From the NCBI GenBank assembly GCA_025153445.1, contig JANZNS010000009.1, positions 62,001-126,000 on the forward strand: a stretch of 64,000 nucleotides of DNA, given 5' to 3'. This document shows positions 8,412 to 19,342 of the stretch, one piece after another (positions within the stretch are counted from its first letter, which is position 1; the number at the start of each line of letters is the position of its first letter). The translations under genes were made by a program, and so were the position numbers. Source of the DNA: Marinobacter sp. BGYM27 (lineage in GTDB: Bacteria; Pseudomonadota; Gammaproteobacteria; Pseudomonadales; Oleiphilaceae). Below the pieces are notes generated by a model. That model saw only the letters and a program-made list of their open reading frames with translations, did not search any database and was not told where the DNA came from.

Positions 8412-9794
8412 TTAAGGCGTGGTCATTGGATCCGTTGTTTTGCTCTCGTTGGCCTGGGCTTCAATGCCGGGTGCCGCTGCACTCAGCCACTGATTCAGGT
8501 CAACCAGATCCTGCGGGCTTAGAGTGCCTGCGACCAGTTTCAGGTTCAGTGTGTTGATCACATAGTCGTAGCGTGCGTTTGCGAAGTCCCGCAGCGCAAT
8601 GTAATAGTTCCGCTCCGCATCGAGTACTTCCACGATATTCCGTGTCCCCACATCGTAGCCCGCACGGGTGGCATCCAGTGCGCTGCGCCGTGAAACAATC
8701 GTCTGGTCCTGCGCTTTTACGGTTTCGAGGTTCGAGTTAACGGTGCGGTAGAAGCTGCGCGCGTTGACACGCACATCGCGGCGAACCGTGTTGAGGTTCT
8801 GGTCAGCAACTGTCACCTGCGCGCGCTGCTGACGGATGCTCGCTTCCGTCCCGTTACCCTGATAAAGCGGCACGTTCAGTTGCAAGGCCACGACGCCTTC
8901 ATCGGTTGTGCCGTCTCGGGTTGCCTGCAATGGAGACGTGGCGCCGATACCGTCAAGTTCAGTTTCGGTGTAGCTGGCGGTAAAGTCCAGAGTCGGGTAA
9001 TGGCCGGACTTGGCGACATCAAGCAGTGAGCGATTGGCCTGCAGGGTGTACGCCGCAGATTGAATGCGCCAGTTCTGTTCGAGTGCGATGTTCTCCCATG
9101 CTGCCGGATCTTGCGGCGAGGGGCGTGAAAGCGGGAAATCCTGACGCAGATTGTCAAGATCGTCTGCATATTCGCCGATCAGGCGGCTCAATTGCTCGCG
9201 GGCGATATCCAGATCGTTTTCTGCCGTGATGCGTTCGCTCTTGGTGGCGTCGTAAGTCGCACGGGATTCGTAAACTTCAGTAATGGCGATAAGACCTACG
9301 TCGTACCGTTCCTGCGCCTGATCGTATTGGCGTTCAAAGGCCGCTTCCGCTGCGCCAACAGTCGTCAGATTATCCTCGGCTCGCAGCACGTTGAAGTACG
9401 CTGTGGCGACATCAAGAATGAGCTGTTGCTGCGCCAGGCTGTATTCGGCCCGGGCGCTATCGCTCTGGAACTGGCTGGCGTCAAAATTGAACCAGGCATC
9501 AGCCCTGAAGATAGGTTGTGTCAGTTCTGCTCCGTAGCTATATGCCTTGTAGGAGTCGTCCTGAATGTCACCGTTGGAATCGGTGTGTTGAGCGTTACCG
9601 AATGCGTTGATCTGCGGCAGGAGTTTACTGCGGCTGACATCAACATTGGCTTGCTGGGATTCATATGACGCTCTGGCGGAGGCAATGCCGGAGTCGTAGG
9701 CAAGAGCTTTTTCGTAGGCGTCAATCAGGTTGACGGCCATTGTCGGCTGAGCAATCAGCAGCCCAACAAGTCCGGAAAGAACAGACTTCTTCAT
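8412..9794 (-). CDS. tolC: TolC-family outer membrane channel protein
   Basis: The 460-residue protein has a signal peptide (MKKSVLSGLVGLLIAQPTMA) and the two-fold repeated outer-membrane-efflux architecture: 'SKLLPQINAFGN', 'ELTQPIF', 'YFNVLRAEDNL' in the first half, and 'SGHYPTLDFTASY', 'LNVPLYQGNG', 'YDVGTRNIVEVLDAERN' in the second. TolC forms the trimeric exit duct for type I secretion systems and for RND or EmrAB-type pumps. A matching adaptor/pump pair, emrAB, is encoded at 58.8-61.5 kb. AGGAG lies five bases before the ATG. The gene is monocistronic, divergent from thiC and convergent with waaA. Confidence 0.95.
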   Translation of the reverse strand: MKKSVLSGLVGLLIAQPTMAVNLIDAYEKALAYDSGIASARASYESQQANVDVSRSKLLPQINAFGNAQHTDSNGDIQDDSYKAYSYGAELTQPIFRADAWFNFDASQFQSDSARAEYSLAQQQLILDVATAYFNVLRAEDNLTTVGAAEAAFERQYDQAQERYDVGLIAITEVYESRATYDATKSERITAENDLDIAREQLSRLIGEYADDLDNLRQDFPLSRPSPQDPAAWENIALEQNWRIQSAAYTLQANRSLLDVAKSGHYPTLDFTASYTETELDGIGATSPLQATRDGTTDEGVVALQLNVPLYQGNGTEASIRQQRAQVTVADQNLNTVRRDVRVNARSFYRTVNSNLETVKAQDQTIVSRRSALDATRAGYDVGTRNIVEVLDAERNYYIALRDFANARYDYVINTLNLKLVAGTLSPQDLVDLNQWLSAAAPGIEAQANESKTTDPMTTP

Positions 9795-9949
9795 GAATTC
9801 TCCTGCCTGGCAAAATGGGTTAAGCGATCAGCGATCCACATTATGGACAATAATCAATCCGATCTCTACACTTGCAAAAGTCACCTTTATATTGCCTGTA
9901 AGCCGCATCATGTCGCGGTTCAGGCTTGAACTGGTGATCTTACTGACGC

Positions 9950-12062
<2,113 letters not shown>

Positions 12063-12168
12063 CGCGCACACGCTGACCCGAAGGTGAGCGGACTGTCATG
12101 CCGGGGGCTTGAAACCCGAGCCTCCGCGCGTCTATTGTTCTGCTTCACTCGCCACAATAGACTGGGTT

Positions 12169-12798
12169 ATGCCACAGAAGAAAACAGCACCGTTTCAGTT
12201 TGACGCTAACGATGTGCGCATCGAATCACAGGAACCCCTGTACCAGGGCTTTTTCCGAATGGATCGGTTGCGACTCAGTCATGCCCGTTTTGATGGCAGT
12301 TACACCGGTACGATTGATCGTGAAATGTTCCTCAGAGGGGATGCAACCTGCGTTCTGCCGTATGATCCGGTGCGTGATGAGGTCGTATTACTGGAGCAGT
12401 TCAGACCCGGTGCTCTCTGGCGTGATCAGTCCCCCTGGTTGCTGGAGCTGATCGCGGGTATGAACGAGCCCGGGGAGACTCCGGAGGACGTCGCCCATCG
12501 AGAAGCAGAGGAAGAGGCCGGTCTTGAATTCCGGCGGCTCGAGAGAATTTGTGACTATCTGGTGTCGCCGGGTGGCACAACTGAAATGGTGTCCCTTTAC
12601 GCTGGCTGGGTTAGCACTGAAAACGCGGGCGGCCTGTTTGGTATCGCAGCCGAGAATGAGGATATCCGCGCGCATGTGTTTACCGCTGATGAGGCTCTGG
12701 CCATGCTGGCGGACGGTACAATCAATAATGCTGCCGCGATTATTTCGCTGCAATGGCTGACGATACACCGTGCAAGACTTCGAGAAAGCTGGTCCTGA
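12169..12798 (+). CDS. nudF: ADP-ribose pyrophosphatase
   Basis: The 209-residue product has the Nudix box G-x5-E-x7-REUxEExGU (from GMNEPGETPED through HREAEEEAGLEF). Its length equals E. coli NudF, and the N-terminal segment (YQGFFRMDRL, RLSHARFDGSYTGTI) fits that enzyme. NudF hydrolyses ADP-ribose to AMP and ribose 5-phosphate. The ATG at 12169 is chosen by homology; the frame is open 60 bases further upstream. Its stop overlaps the next gene's ATG, starting the cluster nudF-DUF1249-cpdA-yqiA known from Pseudomonas and enterobacteria. Confidence 0.93.
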   Translation: MPQKKTAPFQFDANDVRIESQEPLYQGFFRMDRLRLSHARFDGSYTGTIDREMFLRGDATCVLPYDPVRDEVVLLEQFRPGALWRDQSPWLLELIAGMNEPGETPEDVAHREAEEEAGLEFRRLERICDYLVSPGGTTEMVSLYAGWVSTENAGGLFGIAAENEDIRAHVFTADEALAMLADGTINNAAAIISLQWLTIHRARLRESWS

Positions 12799-13283
12799 TG
12801 ATGAAAACAGCAATGTCAGTGCGCAGAAAAAAGCAGTACGTGCCCGACCTTCAACGGTTTGGTGCTCTGTGCGAGGCCAATTATGGCCGATTGCAGCGCT
12901 TGCGCCGTTTGGCAAAGCCGCACAATGATATTGCCGAGTTTGAGCTGCAGGACAGTGATCGCTATTTTGGTCGGGTGCGTATTGAGCAGATTCAGGAGTC
13001 CAGGTTCACCGAGACTTTATTGCTCGAGCAAGTCCACAACGCTGGCCGCTGGCTCAACAACCCGCAACTGACTGTGCGGGTTTATCATGACGCTCTAGTG
13101 GCAGAGGTCATCAGTTGCCGTCGATATCGTCGCATCGAGGCGATTAACAATTACCCTAACCAGTTTATGCACCACCCGGACGAAAAGGCTCAGGTGAATG
13201 CTTTTCTGGCTGATTGGTTGGGCTTTTGCCTGCGGTTTGGTCATGTGCCGGCCGAGAACATTGCCTGGCCGGTGGTCGATTAA
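12798..13283 (+). CDS. DUF1249 protein (YqiB-like)
   Basis: The 161-residue product belongs to the DUF1249 family: 'YVPDLQRFGALCEANYGRLQRL', 'VRVYHDALVAEVISC' and a 'YPN..MHHPDEKAQVNAFLADWL' C-terminus are its typical blocks. The function is unknown. The ATG lies in a TGATG overlap with the nudF stop, so the two are translationally coupled. Conserved placement between nudF and cpdA is the main clue to its role. Confidence 0.88.
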   Translation: MMKTAMSVRRKKQYVPDLQRFGALCEANYGRLQRLRRLAKPHNDIAEFELQDSDRYFGRVRIEQIQESRFTETLLLEQVHNAGRWLNNPQLTVRVYHDALVAEVISCRRYRRIEAINNYPNQFMHHPDEKAQVNAFLADWLGFCLRFGHVPAENIAWPVVD

Positions 13284-13417
13284 ATACCAGATGCCAAACG
13301 TTGCGCAGAGTTAATGTGACAGGTCTTCAGGAACCCGTATGCACTATTCGCTAATATGTCCTGACGCGCATCTGTAATAGTTTGCCAACTCATACCCGCC
13401 AAAGATAACGGCCAGAC

Positions 13418-14257
13418 ATGTCTTTTAGCCATTCACCTGACAAATCCAACGCTGCTGGCACCGAGCCCCGTTCCGGGCTGCGGGTGCTGCAAATTACTGA
13501 TCCTCATTTGATGGCTGACCCGGCAGGCGAGCTTCTGGGCGTCAACACGCGGGATAGTCTGGACGCGGTAATCGCCCTGATTCAGGCCGAAGAAGGTGAG
13601 CCAGATGTCGTGGTGGTCAGTGGCGATATTGCACAGGATGGCTCGGAAGCGGCTTATCGCGCATTTCAGGATCGCATGACGGCATTTTCCTGTCCGGTGA
13701 TCTGGTTCGCCGGAAATCATGACAATGTCGAGGTGATGCAGGGTGTGATCGGCGACACCGGGGCAGCACGCAAGCGTCTGGTTCTGGGTGGCTGGCAGCT
13801 GATTTTTCTGGATTCGTCCGTGCCTGGTAAAGTGCACGGCGAATTGACACCATCCGAACTTGCCTTTCTTGAGGCCAGTCTTAACGAGCATCCGGACTTG
13901 CCGGCGCTGATCGCGCTGCATCATCATCCGGTTGATATCGATTGTGACTGGATGTCGGACATTGGCTTGCGCAACCGGGATGAGCTAATGCAGATAGTGT
14001 CGCAGCATGGCCAGGTAAGGGGCGTGCTGTGGGGGCATATTCATCAACAGTGGGAAAACTGCCAGGGGAATGTCCGGCTGATGGCGACGCCATCAACCTG
14101 TATTCAGTTTGCACCGGAGTCCTCCGGTTTCTCTGTTGATGGGCTGGCACCGGGCTATCGCTGGCTGGAGTTGTTTGCAGATGGTGACATTGCCAGCCAT
14201 GTGCGCCGGGCCACCGATTTCGAGTTTTCGATTGATATGAACAGCCAGGGGTATTGA
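13418..14257 (+). CDS. cpdA: 3',5'-cyclic-AMP phosphodiesterase CpdA
   Basis: The 279-residue class III cyclic nucleotide phosphodiesterase shows all metallophosphoesterase motifs: D-x-H (ITDPHLM), GD (VVSGDIAQDGS), GNHD (FAGNHDN), a histidine run (ALHHHPVD) and GHIH (LWGHIHQQW). CpdA hydrolyses cAMP in the cytoplasm and so tunes CRP-dependent regulation. Length and position after DUF1249 match the enterobacterial and pseudomonad gene. The start ATG at 13418 follows 134 bases of intergenic DNA, so it may have its own promoter. A seven-base gap separates it from yqiA. Confidence 0.94.
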   Translation: MSFSHSPDKSNAAGTEPRSGLRVLQITDPHLMADPAGELLGVNTRDSLDAVIALIQAEEGEPDVVVVSGDIAQDGSEAAYRAFQDRMTAFSCPVIWFAGNHDNVEVMQGVIGDTGAARKRLVLGGWQLIFLDSSVPGKVHGELTPSELAFLEASLNEHPDLPALIALHHHPVDIDCDWMSDIGLRNRDELMQIVSQHGQVRGVLWGHIHQQWENCQGNVRLMATPSTCIQFAPESSGFSVDGLAPGYRWLELFADGDIASHVRRATDFEFSIDMNSQGY

Positions 14258-14264
14258 ACCACCG

Positions 14265-14900
14265 ATGTCCGCATCCGATTCCGAGCAAGCATCCAACCGC
14301 CCCGGCCTGATTTATCTGCATGGTTTCAGAAGTTCGCCGCAGTCTGACAAGGTGACCGAATTGCGCCAGTGGCTCGATTCGCATCAGGTGCCGGTAGAAC
14401 TGCATGTGCCGGATCTCGGATTCGAACCTGCAGAGGCGATTCAACGTGTGTCGGATATCGTGGAGTGTTTCGGTGACCGTCCATGTGGATTGATGGGGAG
14501 CTCTCTTGGGGGCTACTACGCCAGCGTCGTGGCGGCCCGGCACCGGCTCAGAGCTGTGCTGATCAATCCCGCCGTTGCGCCTTATCAATTGCTGGACGGC
14601 TATATCGGTACGCAAACCAATCTGTATACCGGCGAGGCGTTCGAGGTCACGCGGGATCACATGCTGCAGCTGCAAGAGATGGAGCCGGGAGCGTCACTGA
14701 ATACGGCTGATCTGATGGTGTTGCTGCAGACGGCAGACGAAACGCTGGACTACCGAGATGCTTGCCGTCGTTACAGCAGCGCCTCGCAATGGATTCAGCC
14801 CGGTGGCGATCACCGGTTTCAGAATTTCCCTCGCGTATTGCCTGCCGCCATGGCATTTCTTGGTATTCCCTTGCCCGATACCCTCATGCCCCGCGACTGA
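14265..14900 (+). CDS. yqiA: YqiA-family esterase
   Basis: The 211-residue alpha/beta-hydrolase starts with 'LIYLHGFRSSPQSDK' and has the nucleophile elbow GSSLGGYYAS, 'NPAVAPYQLL' and a C-terminal catalytic-His segment GGDHRFQNF. E. coli YqiA hydrolyses short acyl esters; the physiological substrate is unclear. It is cotranscribed with cpdA. In E. coli and Pseudomonas parE follows yqiA, whereas gcvH follows here, so the local order is broken at this point. Confidence 0.88.
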   Translation: MSASDSEQASNRPGLIYLHGFRSSPQSDKVTELRQWLDSHQVPVELHVPDLGFEPAEAIQRVSDIVECFGDRPCGLMGSSLGGYYASVVAARHRLRAVLINPAVAPYQLLDGYIGTQTNLYTGEAFEVTRDHMLQLQEMEPGASLNTADLMVLLQTADETLDYRDACRRYSSASQWIQPGGDHRFQNFPRVLPAAMAFLGIPLPDTLMPRD

Positions 14901-14973
14901 TATCGCATCGCTATTCAGTGAACTCGGTTAAATAGGTTAAACTGCCGAAAATTTCATTTAGGGTGTGCGCGCA

Positions 14974-15366
14974 ATGAGTCAGATTCCTGCCGATCTCAAA
15001 TACATCGAAACTCACCAGTGGGTAAGGGTTGCTGATGATGGCACCGCTACCGTTGGTGTCACTGACTTTGCCCAGGACCAGTTGGGCGATGTGGTTTTTG
15101 TGGAGCTGCCAGAGCTGGGCGCTACCGTCACCGGTGGTGAAGAGGCGGGAGTCGCCGAGTCAGTCAAGTCCGCTTCGGACGTGTTCAGCCCTGTCACCGG
15201 TGAAGTTATCGAGATCAACGAGAGTCTTGAGGACGAGCCGGAAAAACTGAACGAAGACCCGTATGGCGAAGGCTGGCTGTTCCGTGTGCGTCTGTCAGAT
15301 GCAGGCGAAATCGATGGCCTTATGGAAGCTGATGCCTACGCTGACATGGTCGCTGACGCCGAGTAA
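14974..15366 (+). CDS. gcvH: Glycine cleavage system H protein
   Basis: The 130-residue product is the size of E. coli GcvH (129) and has the lipoyl-lysine motif ESVKSASDVFSP with Lys65 as the predicted lipoylation site, preceded by 'TVGVTDFAQDQLGDVVFVELP'. GcvH carries the aminomethyl group between GcvP and GcvT and can also be a lipoyl relay. Neither gcvT nor gcvP is adjacent. A GTG nine bases upstream is in frame, but the ATG at 14974 matches the family N-terminus (MSQIPADLKY) and follows AGGGTG. Confidence 0.95.
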   Translation: MSQIPADLKYIETHQWVRVADDGTATVGVTDFAQDQLGDVVFVELPELGATVTGGEEAGVAESVKSASDVFSPVTGEVIEINESLEDEPEKLNEDPYGEGWLFRVRLSDAGEIDGLMEADAYADMVADAE

Positions 15367-15377
15367 GCGATGATCTC

Positions 15378-15410
15378 CGGGCAGGTGCCGCCTGCCCGAG
15401 TACCTGTTTT
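15378..15410 (+). terminator. Probable terminator after gcvH
   Basis: CGGGCAGG (15378-15385) pairs with CCTGCCCG (15391-15398) around a five-base loop, 11 bases after the gcvH stop. A TTTT run follows at 15407-15410, somewhat far from the stem, so termination strength is uncertain. Confidence 0.5.
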
Positions 15411-15509
15411 AACCTGTTTGCGACGCTCTTTGGGGTGTTCGGTTCATGGTTTTCACTCCTTCGGGCCCGTATAATTCAGCCCCCTCCAGTCAAGAACGCG
15501 AGTCCTGTT

Positions 15510-16703
15510 ATGTTTCCCAAGCTTTATCTGCGCAAGGGCGCCGAACGCCGCCTCCGGTCCGGTCATCTCTGGGTTTACAGCAACGAGGTGGATATCCGCC
15601 GCAGCCCGCTGACAGAGTTTGAGCCAGGTGTTCAGGCACAGCTTGTTGCGTCAAACGACAAGGCGCTGGGAACTGTCTTCGTTAATCCGCACGCCTTGAT
15701 CTGCGGTCGTCTGATCAGTCGTAATCCCGAGCATGGCATGACGCCGCAGCGCTTGTCCCATCGGCTGGAACTGGCGCTGTCATTACGCGAATCGCTGTTC
15801 GACAAGCCGTTTTATCGCTGGGTGTTCGGCGATGGCGACGGCCTTTCGGGGCTGGTCATTGATCGCTATGGTGATGTGGTGGTGATTCAGATCTCCACTG
15901 CGGGCATGGAAAGCTTGCGCGAGTCGCTTGTTCGCGCGGTCCAGAAGTTGGTACATCCGCGCAGCATCGTGTTCAAGAACGACGGCAAAATGCGCAGCGT
16001 TGAAGGGCTGGAAAGTTATGTCGATGTGCCTTTCGGGGATGCTGTTGACACCCTGCAGGTTGAAGAAAACGGCGTGCGGTTTGAGGCGCCACTCATGGAT
16101 GGACAAAAGACCGGCTGGTTCTATGATCACCGGCTGAACCGCCGACGCCTGCAAGCTTACGCGCCGGGCAAGCGCGTGCTTGATGTGTTCAGCTATATCG
16201 GTGGCTGGGGCATACAGGCCGCAGCTGCGGGGGCCGAGTTGGTGACTTGTGTGGACAGTTCACGCCAGGCGCTGGACGGCGTCCTGCATAACGCCAGCCT
16301 TAACGGGCTGTCGAATGTCGATACGCTTGAAGGCGATGCCTTTGCCGTGCTCAAAGACCTGTGCGACCAGAAAGAAAAGTACGACATCGTGGTGCTGGAT
16401 CCTCCGGCGTTGATCCCCCGGCGTCGCGACCAGAAAACCGGCGAACAGGCGTATGCGCGCTTGAACCAGCTGGGATTGCGGCTGCTCGATCGGGAAGGCC
16501 TGCTGGTATCCGCTTCCTGCTCCATGCACCTGTCTGGCGAAAAGCTGGTCGACATCATTCGGGGGAGCGGCCGGAAAATCGACCGGTTTGTGCAGTTGCT
16601 CGAGCAGGGGCATCAGGCGCCCGATCATCCGGTTGTTCCGGGCATCCCCGAAACCGACTACATCAAAAGCTGCTTTGTTCGCTCGTTGACCGGCTTTATC
16701 TGA
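15510..16703 (+). CDS. rlmI: 23S rRNA (cytosine1962-C5)-methyltransferase
   Basis: The 397-residue product matches RlmI (396 in E. coli). An N-terminal PUA domain (LYLRKGAERRLRSGHLWVYSNEVD) precedes the EEHEE linker and a Rossmann methyltransferase domain with 'VLDVFSYIGGWGIQAAAAGA' (SAM loop), 'NGLSNVDTLEGDAF', 'VVLDPPALI' and 'SASCSMHLS'. RlmI methylates C1962 of 23S rRNA with SAM. The frame is open from 15435, but the ATG at 15510 aligns with the start of the PUA domain. It converges on an imelysin gene over two overlapping inverted repeats. Confidence 0.9.
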   Translation: MFPKLYLRKGAERRLRSGHLWVYSNEVDIRRSPLTEFEPGVQAQLVASNDKALGTVFVNPHALICGRLISRNPEHGMTPQRLSHRLELALSLRESLFDKPFYRWVFGDGDGLSGLVIDRYGDVVVIQISTAGMESLRESLVRAVQKLVHPRSIVFKNDGKMRSVEGLESYVDVPFGDAVDTLQVEENGVRFEAPLMDGQKTGWFYDHRLNRRRLQAYAPGKRVLDVFSYIGGWGIQAAAAGAELVTCVDSSRQALDGVLHNASLNGLSNVDTLEGDAFAVLKDLCDQKEKYDIVVLDPPALIPRRRDQKTGEQAYARLNQLGLRLLDREGLLVSASCSMHLSGEKLVDIIRGSGRKIDRFVQLLEQGHQAPDHPVVPGIPETDYIKSCFVRSLTGFI

Positions 16704-16747
16704 CGGGTCGCCGAGCGCTTGTTCGACCCGGATGACGCGTCATCCGG
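16704..16747. terminator. Two overlapping inverted repeats between rlmI and the imelysin gene
   Basis: CGGGTCG (16704-16710) can pair with CGACCCG (16724-16730), beginning right after the rlmI stop. Overlapping it by three bases is a perfect palindrome with half-site CCGGATGACG (16728-16737) and its complement (16738-16747). The two structures compete for 16728-16730. No T-run follows, so this may be a termination or mRNA-end structure for convergent genes, or a protein site. Confidence 0.45.
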
Positions 16748-16780
16748 TGAGGCCTCCCTTGCCGGGCAATGACCCGCCTT

Positions 16781-17884
16781 TTACTCATCTGTTGAGTTTG
16801 CTGAAAGCGCCAGGGTCGTCACCTCATCGCTGATGTCGGCCAGCGTCTGCTTCGCCGCCGCAATGTTTTCAGTTGCCGGCGCCTCTTTTATGTCTATTTT
16901 TTTCAGCTGATCGGCCAGGGTGGCGAGCTTGGTCCCGATAGTCTTTGTTGTTTCACCTGAATCTGGGTTCAGCATGGGTAGCCAGTCCTGTCCCATTGCT
17001 GACGTTATCGCGGCCAGTTCGTCAAAGTCTGTCAATACTTGTGGGCTGTGTGCCAGCGGCATGCCATTCCGGTCCTCGCCTTCTGGATGCTTCGTCCAGG
17101 CGTCAAGTGTCGTACCGACGGTATCGGCGAGTTGCCGCTCAAGCCGCGTGATCGCTTTGTTGGGGTGTGCTGTCAATTTGGCCAACCCTTGAATCAGATG
17201 AGCCTGATTCGGCGCCTGGCAGAGAGCGGCGGCATCTTTTTTTAGCGCCAGCGTAATGACCCGGAGTAGATTCTGTCGCCGCTCCGGTGCGTCGATGTGG
17301 TCCGCTGCCTGCTTTTCGCTACCGGCAAAGGTGGCGACCACTTTTTCAGGCTTGGGTGTGGCGGGTGGCCAGAGTAGTGACTCAATCGGGTGAAAGCCCA
17401 GTGTCAGGTAGAAAAAGTCGGTTGACTGGTGCTCCTTGCGCAAGAACTCCGGCGTCAGTGGTACCTCGGAGTAAACCAGCCCACTGCGGGGGTAGCCTGG
17501 AACCTGATCCAGATACCCCGGTAGCATCGGATGTGCGTCCACTGAATCGCGATCTGACTTGATCTGCGGTGGCTGCAGGTCAGCCAGCAGATACAGGGTG
17601 TGCAGGGCGCGATAGGCCAGGTGCGCGTCTTTCCATGCGGTGCGGGCCGAGGCCAGAGTTGTCTGGTCCGGTGATGCCACGAAGCCGGTCGCCGCGTCGG
17701 ACAAGGCGCTGGTCGTGGAGCAGACTGCTTCGCTGCGGGCATTCACCTGTTGCCGGATGGCGTCGGGTATTTGGGGCTCTTGAGATGTCGAAGACGATTC
17801 TGGCGCCACCTCGGGCGGTGGCGTTGGCTCCGAACAGGCTGTGGTGAGCATTGCCAGTAGTAAAACAGTAGCGATCCGTGCCAT
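16781..17884 (-). CDS. Imelysin-family lipoprotein
   Basis: The 367-residue protein has a lipoprotein signal with lipobox MLTTAC (Cys17) followed by a Ser/Pro-rich linker, and an imelysin (peptidase M75-like) domain with the diagnostic GxHxxE motif in GFHPIESLLW. Imelysin proteins are periplasmic or envelope-bound factors linked to iron uptake (IrpA and EfeO relatives), and their proteolytic role is doubtful. No iron transporter is adjacent. The gene starts six bases after the HAD phosphatase stop, so the two are probably cotranscribed. Confidence 0.85.
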   Translation of the reverse strand: MARIATVLLLAMLTTACSEPTPPPEVAPESSSTSQEPQIPDAIRQQVNARSEAVCSTTSALSDAATGFVASPDQTTLASARTAWKDAHLAYRALHTLYLLADLQPPQIKSDRDSVDAHPMLPGYLDQVPGYPRSGLVYSEVPLTPEFLRKEHQSTDFFYLTLGFHPIESLLWPPATPKPEKVVATFAGSEKQAADHIDAPERRQNLLRVITLALKKDAAALCQAPNQAHLIQGLAKLTAHPNKAITRLERQLADTVGTTLDAWTKHPEGEDRNGMPLAHSPQVLTDFDELAAITSAMGQDWLPMLNPDSGETTKTIGTKLATLADQLKKIDIKEAPATENIAAAKQTLADISDEVTTLALSANSTDE

Positions 17885-17890
17885 GTCTTG

Positions 17891-18547
17891 TTAGTCCCTC
17901 AGAGTCATAATTGGCCACTCCCGCTCGCGTGCAACTGCAGCGAGCTTTGGATCCGGATCAACCGCAACCGGATGGTTTACTTGCTCCAGCAGTGGGAGGT
18001 CGTTGTGCGAGTCGCTGTAGAACCAGGTCTCCCTTTGCAGTGTCTCGCGGTCTTCCAGCCAGTGCTGCAGGCGGGTCACTTTGCCCTGCTGGAAGCTTGG
18101 AATGCCCGCCACCTGACCGGTGTAACGACCGTCTTTCATTTCGGCTTCCGTCGCAATCAGGTCATCGACGCCCAGCAAATCCGCAATGGGCTGGGTTACA
18201 AACCGGTTGGTCGCGGTAATAATTAACAGGTAATGGCCTTGCTGACGGTGGTGATCAAGAAGCTGACGGGCCTTTTCAAGCATGATTGGCTGAATACGTT
18301 CCTCGACGAAGCGGGCGCGTAGTTGATGCAGTGTGGCCTCATCGTGATCGGCCAGCGGTTTAAGCGCAAACGACAGATAATTCAGGATATCGAGACTGCC
18401 GTCGAGATATTCCTGGTAGAAGCGGTCGTTGGCTTTCTCATAGACCCCGGCATCGACGATGCCTTCCGCCACCAGAAAATCGCCCCAGGCGTGGTCGCTG
18501 TCTCCACTGATTAAGGTGTTATCGAGGTCAAAGATGGCAAGTGTCAC
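17891..18547 (-). CDS. HAD-IB family phosphatase (histidinol-phosphatase-like)
   Basis: The 218-residue protein has the HAD motifs: D7-x-D9-N-T (FDLDNTLISGDS), a Thr motif II (LLIITATNRF), Lys (FQQGKVTRL) and a DxxxD-like motif IV (YSDSHNDLPLL). Length and motifs place it with serine-phosphatase-like HAD-IB enzymes. In Pseudomonas the equivalent gene next to rppH has been linked, from memory, to histidinol phosphatase activity. It diverges from rppH and is followed by the imelysin gene. Substrate assignment is tentative. Confidence 0.85.
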   Translation of the reverse strand: MTLAIFDLDNTLISGDSDHAWGDFLVAEGIVDAGVYEKANDRFYQEYLDGSLDILNYLSFALKPLADHDEATLHQLRARFVEERIQPIMLEKARQLLDHHRQQGHYLLIITATNRFVTQPIADLLGVDDLIATEAEMKDGRYTGQVAGIPSFQQGKVTRLQHWLEDRETLQRETWFYSDSHNDLPLLEQVNHPVAVDPDPKLAAVAREREWPIMTLRD

Positions 18548-18814
18548 GTTGGTGATCCTTCATTTCTGGCGTGTGGGGTGTGACTGGTAAGTCGCGCATT
18601 CTAGCATGCTATCAAATGATGGGTTGTCGTTTGCCCGCCGGTACGCTTTCTGCAAGAATGAAGGCAACTTAGGCAAATTGCGGATTGTCGGAAAGCAGTT
18701 GTTTTACCCGGTCGGGAGCGGATCTTGTCGCTGTCCGGCCAAGTCTACTTAACGGGTATTACAAGCATAGAGAGGCCGGCACCCATTGCTCATCATTTCA
18801 TACAGGTTAACACT

Positions 18815-19336
18815 GTGATCGACTCCGACGGTTTTAGGCCCAATGTCGGAATCATTCTGGCGAACCATCGGGGAGAATTACTCTGGGCACGACGGATCGG
18901 ACAGGACGCATGGCAGTTCCCTCAGGGCGGGATCAATTCTCATGAATCCCCCGAAGAGGCGCTCTACCGCGAACTGGGCGAAGAGGTTGGATTGGGGCAG
19001 CATGATGTTGAAATCATCAGCTGCACTCGAGGCTGGCTGAGATACCGTCTGCCACGGCGTATGGTGCGTCATCATTCGCACCCGGTGTGTATCGGGCAAA
19101 AACAGAAATGGTTCCTGCTGCGGTTGTTGTCTCCCGATGCGAATGTACGTGTCGATGGTACGGACTCGCCCGAATTTGATGGTTGGGAGTGGGTCAGCTA
19201 TTGGTACCCGCTAGGGCAGGTTGTGTCTTTCAAGCGTGAGGTATACCGGCGCGCGCTCAGGGAGCTGGCGCCAAGGTTATTTCACAACATGGAGCAGCGG
19301 CAGGGAAAAACCGTGCTCCCGGACAGAATGGATTAA
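18815..19336 (+). CDS. rppH: RNA pyrophosphohydrolase
   Basis: RppH removes pyrophosphate from the 5' end of primary transcripts and so triggers RNase E decay. The 173-residue product matches E. coli RppH closely: [11 protein letters not shown], the Nudix box [12 protein letters not shown]...[31 protein letters not shown] and [14 protein letters not shown]. An in-frame start at 18725 would add 30 residues without counterpart. The GTG at 18815 aligns with the family start and follows ACAGG by eight bases. ptsP starts six bases downstream. Confidence 0.95.
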   Translation: MIDSDGFRPNVGIILANHRGELLWARRIGQDAWQFPQGGINSHESPEEALYRELGEEVGLGQHDVEIISCTRGWLRYRLPRRMVRHHSHPVCIGQKQKWFLLRLLSPDANVRVDGTDSPEFDGWEWVSYWYPLGQVVSFKREVYRRALRELAPRLFHNMEQRQGKTVLPDRMD

Positions 19337-19342
19337 GCGTCT

